From Bacteroidota bacterium (lineage in GTDB: Bacteria; Bacteroidota; Bacteroidia; Chitinophagales; Saprospiraceae), in NCBI GenBank assembly GCA_029781865.1, contig JAKOVW010000054.1, positions 124,001-188,000 on the forward strand: DNA of 64,000 nucleotides, given 5' to 3'. Made by a program: the position numbers and the translations under genes. Positions 18,631 through 27,286 of this stretch are shown piece by piece (the stretch's first letter is position 1; the number at the start of each line of letters is the position of its first letter). The notes below the pieces were generated by a model, which had not been told where the DNA came from, searched no databases, and was given only the letters and a program-made list of their open reading frames with translations.

Positions 18631-21600
18631 TTACGGTTCAATTGGTATTTTAATAATGACACGAGTTCCAGCGGGTGCACCATTCGCATCATATAAATCC
18701 AGAGTGCTGATTTCTGCTTTCTTATTCGAAATAATTTCAATCATTCTTATTCTGTCTTCAGTGACTTTCAAACCCAGGGATCTGTGCGTTTCGCGCTTTT
18801 TAGCATTAATACGCTCCGCTTCTTCACGTCCTACGCCATTATCTTCAATACTGCATATGAGTTGTGACTCACTTTTACAGATAGATAATTTGAGATGCCC
18901 GGAATCCGTCTTGTTCAACAACCCATGAATGACCGCATTCTCCAAAAAAGGATGTAAGAGCATTGATGGAATTTTCATTTGGAGGACAGCAGGATCATTG
19001 CCCGTATTCATTTCATAGGTGAATTTATTTGCAAACCGAAGTGATTCCAATTCCAGGTAAAGCTCGAGCATTTCAATTTCAGAAGCCACCGTATTCATAT
19101 CGTGATTGGAATTTTCCAATACCTTTCTCATTAATCTGGAAAACTTAGATAGATACTTATGCGCATCTGCCTTCTCCGATTCTGAAATTAAATACTGAAT
19201 GGAGTTTAATGAATTAAAAATAAAATGCGGATTCATCTGCGCTCTTAATGCTGTTGACCTTGCTTCTGCAATTCTCTTTTCAATGCCGGCCCTTTGTTTT
19301 TCCTGTTTGCGAATAGAATGGATGCGAAGCTTATAGATCAATCCTAGAGTCAACACAGACAATAAAATGATTAATATTTTGAACCAGGCAGTTTGCCAAT
19401 AAGGCGGACGAATGGTGATGTCCAAAGTATATCCATTGGTATTCCAAAGTCCATCGTTGTTTGAACCCAGGATTTTCAACTGATAATGACCCGGCGGTGT
19501 ATTAGTGTATTGTGCAAACCTGCTCGTTCCACAATATTTCATTTCATTATCATAACCTATCAGCTGGTAGGCATATTGATTGTTTTCTGGTATATCGTAA
19601 TTCAGGGAAGCCATTTCGAATGAAAAATCATTCTGATCATAATTTAACTCAAGCGTTGAATGGTCTTTTGATTTTTCTTCAAACCTGATCTCCTGATTTC
19701 TGACTTTAAAAGCAAGCAGTTTGACCGGAGGCAAATAGGTATTGTATTGAATGGAAGCTGGTTTAAAAAGATTAAATCCATTAATTCCTCCAAAATAAAG
19801 TTCACCTGACCGGAGTCTTGTTCCCGCAAAAGAATTGAATGCTTTACCCTGCAATCCATCTTTATCTGTAAACAACCTGGAGTTTTGAATCATTTTATGA
19901 TCATCCAGTTTAACAAACAACAAACCTTTTATGGTACTCACCCAAATCCTGTTTGTATCTTCTGCGATGACTGACATGACTTCTGCGTTTAACAATGGGT
20001 CCTGAGCATTCAACTGATGAATGGTATCTTCATTTTTACGTTTATAATAAATACCGCGGTCGGAAGCCATCCATAGCGTACCATTGGAGTCCTCGTCAAA
20101 TTGATGCACCAGATTTGCATTGAATCCATTGGATTTCGAATACTTCCGGATTATTTTAAAACTATCATCGACCATAAAAATTCCCGATTTGGCTGTAGAC
20201 AGCCACATTCTCTGATTGCAATCTTCATATACCGTTAAATAAAAAACCCGCGGCAATTTGGCAAGTTGGGCATTATTCAATCTGTTCTGAAAAAGATGCT
20301 CCTCAGGCATCCATCTTCCGATTCCTCCTGCTGTGGCAATCCATACCTCTCCGTTTCTTCTGATTCTGACATCATAGACAACTCTGCTTGGAATGGATTG
20401 ATTATCGGACTCAGAATACATATAACGCGTCCAGGTATTTGATTTTGTGCGATAATAATTCAAACCATTCTCGGTTGCAACCCAAATGTTATTCAGGGAA
20501 TCAATTTCGATGCTATAGATAAAATTATCTGACAGCGAATTTGCATTCTTAGTATCATGATGATAACAGGTAAATTGATTTATAGTCCGGTCCAAATACA
20601 TAAGACCATTTCGGCTTCCAATCCACAAATTGGATTTCTGATCCTCGCGCGCACAACCATTGTCATTTTCACAAAGTGAAAACGGTTTGCCCGGTTGCAG
20701 AAGGTAATTCACAAACTTTTCAGAATTCATGCTTACCCGGTCCACTCCTCTTCCACTTGTACCTACCCAAATCATACCTGAGCGATCTTCAAACAGGCTG
20801 CCGGTTTTGTTTTCAGAAAGGCTTTTCGCATTAAACAAATCCCTTTGAAAATGGATCCATGATGAATCTTTCCTGTTATAATACAGAATACCATCAAATG
20901 CACAAGCAATCCACACATTGTCTTTGGAATCACATAAAATTGAACTGCATTTTTTGGCAGCGTCATTCATTTCGATATTTGGGAACTTTAGTTTGTTGTA
21001 ACGCTTTGTATGCAAATCGAACTGATACAAGCCATCATCATAATAATTTATCCAGATGTTCCCGGATTTATCCATACTTATTGAGCGACTCTGATTTGCA
21101 ATTCTGGAATTTCTTTGTTCAGGATGAATTAGATATGGGGTAAATAGTTTTTCCTTTAATGAAAATTGATACAGTCCAACGTGTGTGGTCATCCATAAAT
21201 TTCCATTTCCATCCGTCAACATGTCTATAATTCTATTTCTAAAATAAACTTCAGCTTCCGAACCTATGGTATCATTGAGATACCTGGTAAAATTACCTGT
21301 AGATTCATTGTATTTGGCCAATCCCATTCGCGTGCCGATCCATATATTGGCAAATTGATCTTCAATAATTTTGGAGATGTCGTTGCTGTTTATGCTGTTT
21401 GGATTCAGCGGATCATGCTGATAAACTGTAAAGGATTCTTTTTGGGGATCACAACGTATCAAACCGGCACCTCCAAACCAGAGCCGTCCTTTGGAATCTT
21501 TAAATGCACCATTAAATGAAGTTTTCAGGTCTCCATACGAGTCGAGGTTGTATGGATAAAAAACTTTTGACGTGTGGGCGTTGAACTTATTAATTCCATT

Positions 21601-21825
21601 ACTTGTAGAAAACCACATGTAGCCTTCATCATCCTGGGTAATTCCATTTATATCATTGTCTGTTAAACCATTTTCTATGGTGAGATGCTGAAAACCGGCT
21701 TTTTCCGTTTGACAAAAAACGAAAACCGGCGAAACTATTAAACACAGAATAATGAATGTGCTAAAGCTTTTATTAAAAATAAAATACACAGGTATCATTC
21801 CCTGTAAAATTAATCCAATATTCAT
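18631..21825 (-). CDS. Reg_prop / Y_Y_Y sensor histidine kinase (LytS type)
   Basis: A membrane sensor of 1064 residues from the ATG at 21825; the frame stays open to a TTG at 21879, which would add 18 residues in front of the signal sequence. After the N-terminal hydrophobic segment comes a periplasmic double propeller of Reg_prop repeats (WFSTSNGINKF, LWFGGAGLIRCD, IWIGTRMGLAKY, VWVATENGLN and others), then a Y_Y_Y domain (about 715-780). One membrane helix follows (FKILIILLSVLTLGLIY), then a LytS-type His_kinase domain with H867 in NPHFIFNS, and an HATPase with N-box LENAVIHG (about 962-968) and the EDNGVG motif. The architecture is a hybrid-type sensor of polysaccharide or surface signals, but without the fused receiver; the partner regulator is the next gene. 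Confidence 0.93.
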   Translation of the reverse strand: MNIGLILQGMIPVYFIFNKSFSTFIILCLIVSPVFVFCQTEKAGFQHLTIENGLTDNDINGITQDDEGYMWFSTSNGINKFNAHTSKVFYPYNLDSYGDLKTSFNGAFKDSKGRLWFGGAGLIRCDPQKESFTVYQHDPLNPNSINSNDISKIIEDQFANIWIGTRMGLAKYNESTGNFTRYLNDTIGSEAEVYFRNRIIDMLTDGNGNLWMTTHVGLYQFSLKEKLFTPYLIHPEQRNSRIANQSRSISMDKSGNIWINYYDDGLYQFDLHTKRYNKLKFPNIEMNDAAKKCSSILCDSKDNVWIACAFDGILYYNRKDSSWIHFQRDLFNAKSLSENKTGSLFEDRSGMIWVGTSGRGVDRVSMNSEKFVNYLLQPGKPFSLCENDNGCAREDQKSNLWIGSRNGLMYLDRTINQFTCYHHDTKNANSLSDNFIYSIEIDSLNNIWVATENGLNYYRTKSNTWTRYMYSESDNQSIPSRVVYDVRIRRNGEVWIATAGGIGRWMPEEHLFQNRLNNAQLAKLPRVFYLTVYEDCNQRMWLSTAKSGIFMVDDSFKIIRKYSKSNGFNANLVHQFDEDSNGTLWMASDRGIYYKRKNEDTIHQLNAQDPLLNAEVMSVIAEDTNRIWVSTIKGLLFVKLDDHKMIQNSRLFTDKDGLQGKAFNSFAGTRLRSGELYFGGINGFNLFKPASIQYNTYLPPVKLLAFKVRNQEIRFEEKSKDHSTLELNYDQNDFSFEMASLNYDIPENNQYAYQLIGYDNEMKYCGTSRFAQYTNTPPGHYQLKILGSNNDGLWNTNGYTLDITIRPPYWQTAWFKILIILLSVLTLGLIYKLRIHSIRKQEKQRAGIEKRIAEARSTALRAQMNPHFIFNSLNSIQYLISESEKADAHKYLSKFSRLMRKVLENSNHDMNTVASEIEMLELYLELESLRFANKFTYEMNTGNDPAVLQMKIPSMLLHPFLENAVIHGLLNKTDSGHLKLSICKSESQLICSIEDNGVGREEAERINAKKRETHRSLGLKVTEDRIRMIEIISNKKAEISTLDLYDANGAPAGTRVIIKIPIEP

Positions 21826-22040
21826 TCTTTTGAAAAAAAGGACGCTTTTGATTGACCACCGGCATAATCTGATTGACAAGCGGACCGGGAATTTTGGAAG
21901 CAGAATATAAGATGATCATCTGCAAATAAAGGAGTATTTCAATCAGATCGTTAAACTTAAACTTACAGCAATAACATCAATCGGTTCTTATAACAACATA
22001 AAAGTCTAGTAGATGGGAATCGTATGATTAAAATTTCGTC

Positions 22041-25000
22041 TTACCGGATCAGCGTAAAGTCTCCTTTTAGAATTTGTTCCGAACCATCCCCGGATTTTAT
22101 CTTGGCATAATAAATATAAACGCCCGGATTCATTTTTTCAGAATGGAAGGTACCATCCCATCCGGATTCCGGATTATTGGGAAGAATATTTTGTGCTTCA
22201 AATAATAACTCACCCCAGCGATCATAAATCTGAAGCAGCTCGATTTGCGACTGATCATCTGCAATTAAATAAAAATGATCATTGATGTTGTCGCCATTGG
22301 CTGAAATTGCATTGGGCGCATAAACAAACCCCGACTTTTTTACGCGAATGAAAATGGAATCCCTGCTTACACAATTCCGATCATCGAGCGCCAGACTATA
22401 CACCCAGATATCCTGATCTGCTATAAATTGGATACTGGAACAATTGGTGCAATTTCCTAAATTGACCGGAAACCAATTTATAGAGCTAACATTCCGGTTG
22501 GATTGCAAATTTAAAGTAATGTTTGTTCCTTGTTTTACTTCGAGATCATTTCCAAGTTCTGTAATAAATTCCGCAGGTTCATCCAAATTAAAATTAACGG
22601 TATCCGTAATACAACCCTTTTGATCCCTGATAAATATGCGATAGTTTCCTGAACCTAAACTCGATACAGAACTTGTGTTCTGAATGATCTGATTATTTAA
22701 AAACACCTCGTAAGGCTTAGTAAAATCTGACGGATTTAAAATCTGAAATCCACCATCATTTTGATGGAAACAACTGATCGAATCCAATTGAATCTTAAGA
22801 CTTAATGGAACGTATTGCTTATTGAGATAAATCAAACTATCGCAACCATAGCTATTTGTCAACGTAATTGAATCTAATCCGGCTTCAGACAACTTACAGG
22901 TGGTGCTATTTATCCGAATTGTGTCAGAAGGAATAAAAAGGATCAAAGTAATGACCAAACTGTCGCAGGTAGCCGTTGTATAAATGACCGTATCCCTTTT
23001 TTGTTGATTCCATTTGCAGGTAGTCCCCATAATATAGTTGGTATCCGCAGCAATAAAAACGGTGTTTACTATAACGGTACTGTCGCAACCTGATTTATTT
23101 TTCAAAATACTCCTGCTCGTTCCTGCTTTATTCAATTCACAGGTAAACGTTTGTATAGTGCTACTATCTCCGGGAATTAATCGCGTTTCTGTATAAATGA
23201 CACTATCACAGCCAAATTGATTTTGAAGGTTTTGTTTTACAATTCCCACCTCAGCTGAATTACAACTAAACGCAAGCACGTGAGAGCTATCCCTGGGATC
23301 GAGAATGTTATTTATGGTAACCACGCTATCACAGCCGGCGCTATTGATCCAATGCGTAATAAAAATCCCGGATTGGTTTGGATCACAGGTATGCGACAAC
23401 TGAAATACACTATCTTTTTTCAAGGGAATATGATTGGTAATCACGAGGCTATCACATAAAAGAGTAGAAAACGTCAGCGTATCGGTATAACCTTTTGAAA
23501 GGCCACATTCCTTTGTTGTAACTGCAGTCACAGATTGCGCAGAATAATCTGTGCGGATACTTACTATACTATCGCAGCCATAATAATTTTGAAAATGATT
23601 GATGACTGTACCCCGCTGACTGCTGTCGCAACTGGTTTGAATAATAAATACCGAGTCATTTCGCAACGGGTAGTGCTGTGTGATAACGAGCGAATCGCAA
23701 TATTGACCACTTAAGCTCAGCGTATCCGCAAAAAATGCTTGGATAGAACAGGAAGAGTCCTTACGGGTGGTCATTGGGGTGGGTCTAAAGATAAATTCCA
23801 TTATAACCAGTGAATCACATCCGGCTGTATTTTTTAAAATCAAACTATCGAATCGATACTGATTCGGATCACAGGTGTTAAACTGAAGATGTGTAGTATC
23901 TGAAGGTATCCGGATCGTATTGGTAATAACAATACTATCACAACCATTCGAAGTGTAAACCATAGTATCGCTTGCGCTTTGTGGGATACTGCAGGAATTC
24001 AACGATATTCTAAACGTGTCACTGCTGCTTCTGCTCACAAAACTGGCTACTGTGCTGTCCACATTTCCGCAACGATCTTTAACATAAAAACTAACCCGTA
24101 TGGCATTCTTCGTAGAATCACCATTAAAATTAGTCCACCATATAGCTGTATCACAATTATCTTTTGCATCAGCATAACCATGGTTCATTAACCATAACCG
24201 CAAAGAATCTCTTGCATTGGGATTGCATTGTAAAAATCTGTCTTCCGCTTTTTTTAGAATCGCCGGAGGAATAGTATCCACTATATAAAAATTGGCAAAG
24301 GCAGATTTTTCCTGTCCGCAATGATCTGCAACGATAAATTCCACAATCACCGTATCACAGGAACCTGCAGGGTTATGATCGACACTGGCTCTCCAGTTGA
24401 CTTTCCCGCAGTTATCGGTGGCAATGCCATCGCCATTTTTCTTAATCCAGTCATTAAATAATTTATTCACATCATCCGTACAAAACACCGATTTATTTTG
24501 AGGAACCTTAGTAAAATCCGGAGGCGTTTTGTCAGCAACAGTAATGATTTGTTTTACCGTTGATGTATTTCCACAATGATCACTGACTTCCCAGCTGCGG
24601 GTAATAATTTTAGTGCATGGGTCAGGAGTTTCAAACGTCTCTTTAAAAGCAATCTGTGGACTTTGATCACAGTTATCGGTCACAATTAACTGTGCTGCTT
24701 TCGGCACGTCCTGCTCACATTCGAACTCCAGATTGTCTTGCGGATTACTGATTTGCGGAGCTTCCGTATCACCCGGACATTCAAATATCTTTATATCATC
24801 AATTAAAGTTCCTCCCCATTCATTGCCGCCAATACTACTGAATTCCATTTTGGCTGTACTTGCTTTCGCAGTAAACATAAAACTTACTTTAAACCATAGT
24901 ATACTGCCATCGGTATCCACGATCCAATTTCCGGTTAACCATGCACCTCCGGCAATCTTCAGTGTTCCGGTGGAAGTATAACCCGAGCCATTCTGCGCAG

Positions 25001-25388
25001 TCCAAAAATCAATGCGATAGGTATTCCCCGCAGTTAAACCCGTTAAATTATATTCGATAGCACCGAAACCCGGAGATCCGTGTAAATCGATAAAATTGGA
25101 TCGGCCATTTGGATTTCCTAAAGTCAGGTTTCCGAAAAATGCATCCTTATGATCAATGGAAGCTCTGGTTACTGTCCATCCTGAAAATGATTCCCCCAAC
25201 CAATACGTGATCAATCCGCCTGGCGGTGGTGAAGGAGCTTCTTCAAAATCCAGATTGGGATAAAACAATTCTACGAATTGTCCACAACAACAACTACCAC
25301 CTGATGAACGCGGAATAAATTGCTTATTTTGTGCATATGATAATTGCAATCCTAATACCGGAACTATCAGCCAAAAATATTTGATCAA
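22041..25388 (-). CDS. gliding-motility type (CHU_C) surface protein with ten cysteine repeats
   Basis: A 1115-residue exported protein. The start is TTG at 25388: an in-frame TAA lies five codons upstream and no ATG intervenes. Signal peptide 1-19 (LSYAQ). Then a DUF642/choice-of-anchor-like jelly roll (about 40-205, WTAQNGSG), three HYR-like units (about 205-455, TDNCDQSP, DHCGNTS), and ten tandem repeats of about 43 residues (about 455-885), each with a lone Cys in a (T/S)C motif and a CDS(L/I/V)V motif. One SprB-like repeat follows (about 890-965), then a CHU_C domain (about 1020-1115, APNAISANGDNIND, YDRWGELLFE). CHU_C marks T9SS type B export. A role in adhesion or gliding is inferred from domain company. 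Confidence 0.88.
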   Translation of the reverse strand: MIKYFWLIVPVLGLQLSYAQNKQFIPRSSGGSCCCGQFVELFYPNLDFEEAPSPPPGGLITYWLGESFSGWTVTRASIDHKDAFFGNLTLGNPNGRSNFIDLHGSPGFGAIEYNLTGLTAGNTYRIDFWTAQNGSGYTSTGTLKIAGGAWLTGNWIVDTDGSILWFKVSFMFTAKASTAKMEFSSIGGNEWGGTLIDDIKIFECPGDTEAPQISNPQDNLEFECEQDVPKAAQLIVTDNCDQSPQIAFKETFETPDPCTKIITRSWEVSDHCGNTSTVKQIITVADKTPPDFTKVPQNKSVFCTDDVNKLFNDWIKKNGDGIATDNCGKVNWRASVDHNPAGSCDTVIVEFIVADHCGQEKSAFANFYIVDTIPPAILKKAEDRFLQCNPNARDSLRLWLMNHGYADAKDNCDTAIWWTNFNGDSTKNAIRVSFYVKDRCGNVDSTVASFVSRSSSDTFRISLNSCSIPQSASDTMVYTSNGCDSIVITNTIRIPSDTTHLQFNTCDPNQYRFDSLILKNTAGCDSLVIMEFIFRPTPMTTRKDSSCSIQAFFADTLSLSGQYCDSLVITQHYPLRNDSVFIIQTSCDSSQRGTVINHFQNYYGCDSIVSIRTDYSAQSVTAVTTKECGLSKGYTDTLTFSTLLCDSLVITNHIPLKKDSVFQLSHTCDPNQSGIFITHWINSAGCDSVVTINNILDPRDSSHVLAFSCNSAEVGIVKQNLQNQFGCDSVIYTETRLIPGDSSTIQTFTCELNKAGTSRSILKNKSGCDSTVIVNTVFIAADTNYIMGTTCKWNQQKRDTVIYTTATCDSLVITLILFIPSDTIRINSTTCKLSEAGLDSITLTNSYGCDSLIYLNKQYVPLSLKIQLDSISCFHQNDGGFQILNPSDFTKPYEVFLNNQIIQNTSSVSSLGSGNYRIFIRDQKGCITDTVNFNLDEPAEFITELGNDLEVKQGTNITLNLQSNRNVSSINWFPVNLGNCTNCSSIQFIADQDIWVYSLALDDRNCVSRDSIFIRVKKSGFVYAPNAISANGDNINDHFYLIADDQSQIELLQIYDRWGELLFEAQNILPNNPESGWDGTFHSEKMNPGVYIYYAKIKSGDGSEQILKGDFTLIR

Positions 25389-25394
25389 TTGGAA

Positions 25395-25409
25395 TCGTAT
25401 TTAATACGA
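25395..25409. promoter_or_regulatory. perfect 7-1-7 palindrome in the leader of the CHU_C gene
   Basis: TCGTATT-T-AATACGA lies 7 bases upstream of the TTG start at 25388. It is close enough to the start to affect either transcription or ribosome access. It differs from the ACGAAA..TTTCGT dyads at the receptor and prc genes. It may be chance in AT-rich DNA. Confidence 0.25.
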
Positions 25410-25480
25410 AAGTACTCAAGATTGATGATGAATAAAAGAAATAATTTAAATGAGAATTGTATTGCGTTTTGTCTGGCGTA

Positions 25481-26485
25481 TTATTTCAAAAACAATTTTG
25501 ATATGGCTTCATCATCACTTAACAAAGATTGCTTCTGTGCAATATCTTTTTTTGTCTTTAAATAATGCTCTACTCTGTCCTTCGAAAACACAACCGCTTT
25601 GTCTGAAATATCGGAACCAATAAAAGAACAATGCGATTTCAGAGCTGCAATAATCGATGATCCGCTTCCAAAAAAAGGGTCACACACAACAAAACCGGAT
25701 TCAGCACTTCCCATCAGCATTAATTCAAAAATCTCCGTTGGCTTTTGTGTCGGATACTTTGCTGATACCAATCTTTTAATTTTCCAGACATCAGGTATGT
25801 TTTTTGAATTCAATGGCCGCTTTCCCTTAGAAGCAAACAATATGAACTCGTGTCTCCTTCTAAAGTAATGTCCCAATCCAATGTTTGCTTTGTCCCAGCA
25901 AATCACATTTTTTACATCAAATATTTCCCTGACTACAGGAGCAAGAGTGAGCAAAGAATAGGAATCAAACATGAGATACAGGTGCCTGTTGTTTTTTAAC
26001 ACGCGAAGGCACTCGATTAAAAATGTTCGGTAATTATCAACCGTATCATGAAACTCTTCAAACCATTTTGCTCCCGATTTGCCTGCATCAGAATATTTAC
26101 CGATTATTTTTCCGCTTCCCAGTTTTAATTTCTGATTCATACCTGAATATGCCGGATCAGTAATGATAAGATCTATACTTTCATCCGGCAGCGATTTTAA
26201 AAAATGGATTGCATCATCCTGATACAATACCACGCGATTATCTGATGATTGATAGGCAGGTATTTGACCGGGATTAATTTCAAAAGATAAAGATTCCTTT
26301 GTTCTGTTATTTTGTTGATTCGAGGCTTCCAATTTATTCTTAAGATAATCTGAAATCAAATGATAGGATTGTTCAGAAAGCTTTCCGTTTTTACCGATGG
26401 CTATTTTATTTGCAATTAGAAATTCGTTCAGGATATTTTCATCCACTGAAAATCCGTCCAGTACGTTTTTAATTGAATAAGCCAT
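25481..26485 (-). CDS. site-specific DNA methyltransferase (beta class, N6-adenine/N4-cytosine)
   Basis: A 334-residue DNA methyltransferase. An N-terminal extension (1-80) precedes motif IV DPAY at 110-113, where most relatives have DPPY. After a recognition region (about 120-240) come YPTQKP (244-249) and motif I DPFFGSGS (269-276). The order IV, target region, I is that of the beta class (CcrM/HinfI-like). DPPY/DPAY points to N6-adenine methylation more than N4-cytosine, which often has SPPY. No restriction endonuclease, specificity subunit or second methyltransferase lies next to it, so it appears to be an orphan, possibly with an epigenetic or replication role, or a remnant of a restriction system. 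ATG at 26485. Confidence 0.9.
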   Translation of the reverse strand: MAYSIKNVLDGFSVDENILNEFLIANKIAIGKNGKLSEQSYHLISDYLKNKLEASNQQNNRTKESLSFEINPGQIPAYQSSDNRVVLYQDDAIHFLKSLPDESIDLIITDPAYSGMNQKLKLGSGKIIGKYSDAGKSGAKWFEEFHDTVDNYRTFLIECLRVLKNNRHLYLMFDSYSLLTLAPVVREIFDVKNVICWDKANIGLGHYFRRRHEFILFASKGKRPLNSKNIPDVWKIKRLVSAKYPTQKPTEIFELMLMGSAESGFVVCDPFFGSGSSIIAALKSHCSFIGSDISDKAVVFSKDRVEHYLKTKKDIAQKQSLLSDDEAISKLFLK

Positions 26486-27182
26486 CTTTTATCGTATCAT
26501 TCCTCAACATGCGAATGTACTTATCTTTTTCATCAAACCACTATTTTGTTCAAAACTCAATTAATTAAATGGATCAAGTTCATAAGCTAAGGACTTATTA
26601 TTCATTGGGCATTCGATTAAATCGTTAGATCTATCAATTAAAATTTCATAAAAATTCATTTCCCACGATTGAAAATAACTTTAAATGGAGATTTTGTTCT
26701 TTTGCAGTCGCTCAAAAGAACCAAAAAGCTTGTCCGAAATAAGATGCTCTAGCTTTACTCATGCCTCAGCTCCTAATTTTTATCGGCCTTTTTTATTTAC
26801 CATTGTAATTTATTCTATTCCATTCAACAGAGAAGAATCTCCGCAATTGGCAACTGCAAAAATTACTCGCCGCGCATTGTATTTCGGACGTTTCTCCTAT
26901 AGTTTTTATTAAATCAAATTCAAAGTATCTCCAATCTTCAATCCATTTGGTATTTTATTTTTTTACAAATTATAGTAAACAAACAACTTTCCTCCCATTT
27001 CAGGTTTAATCAATCCAAAAATTCATATTTAAATTTGGTAATAACCGGTTCTTTCCTGGAATCAGATATTAAATAATTGCTGCGCTTAACGAATCAGGAT
27101 TGTTTTCTTGAATCTTATAATTCCTCCAAATAAGAATGTACCCAACTTTTTCTTCTTCCTTATGCCATGTCTGTCATTCCTA
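26486..27182. other. intergenic region without recognised gene
   Basis: About 700 bp between the methyltransferase and the prc terminator. The only structures I see are a 9-bp inverted repeat with an 8-base loop (26696-26721, GTTCTTTTG / CAAAAGAAC) and A/T-rich DNA. Short open frames here have no recognisable motif and biased composition, so I do not call them. Confidence 0.4.
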
Positions 27183-27216
27183 CAAAAAAGGCTTATCTCC
27201 CTGGAGGAAATAAGCC
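27183..27216 (-). terminator. rho-independent terminator of prc
   Basis: On the minus strand, about 70 bases after the prc stop, a stem GGCTTATTTCC pairs with the GGAGATAAGCC side (27190-27216, one bulge/mismatch) and is followed by TTTTTTG. The opposite strand also has a T-free A-run, so termination is expected mainly for prc. This is the clearest terminator in the window. Confidence 0.8.
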
Positions 27217-27286
27217 CTAAAAAAATACTGATTTTGGAATTATTATTTTATAACTGCCATCACCTTATTACACGTGAAATTTACAG

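Noticed and set aside
21826-21879. TTG start 18 codons upstream for the sensor kinase
   Set aside because: It would place a charged stretch before the signal sequence; the ATG at 21825 is in good position.
26685-26912. 75-codon frame in the gap downstream of the methyltransferase
   Set aside because: It begins over a 9-bp inverted repeat; the composition (Phe, Ser, Arg) is not protein-like and no family is recognised.
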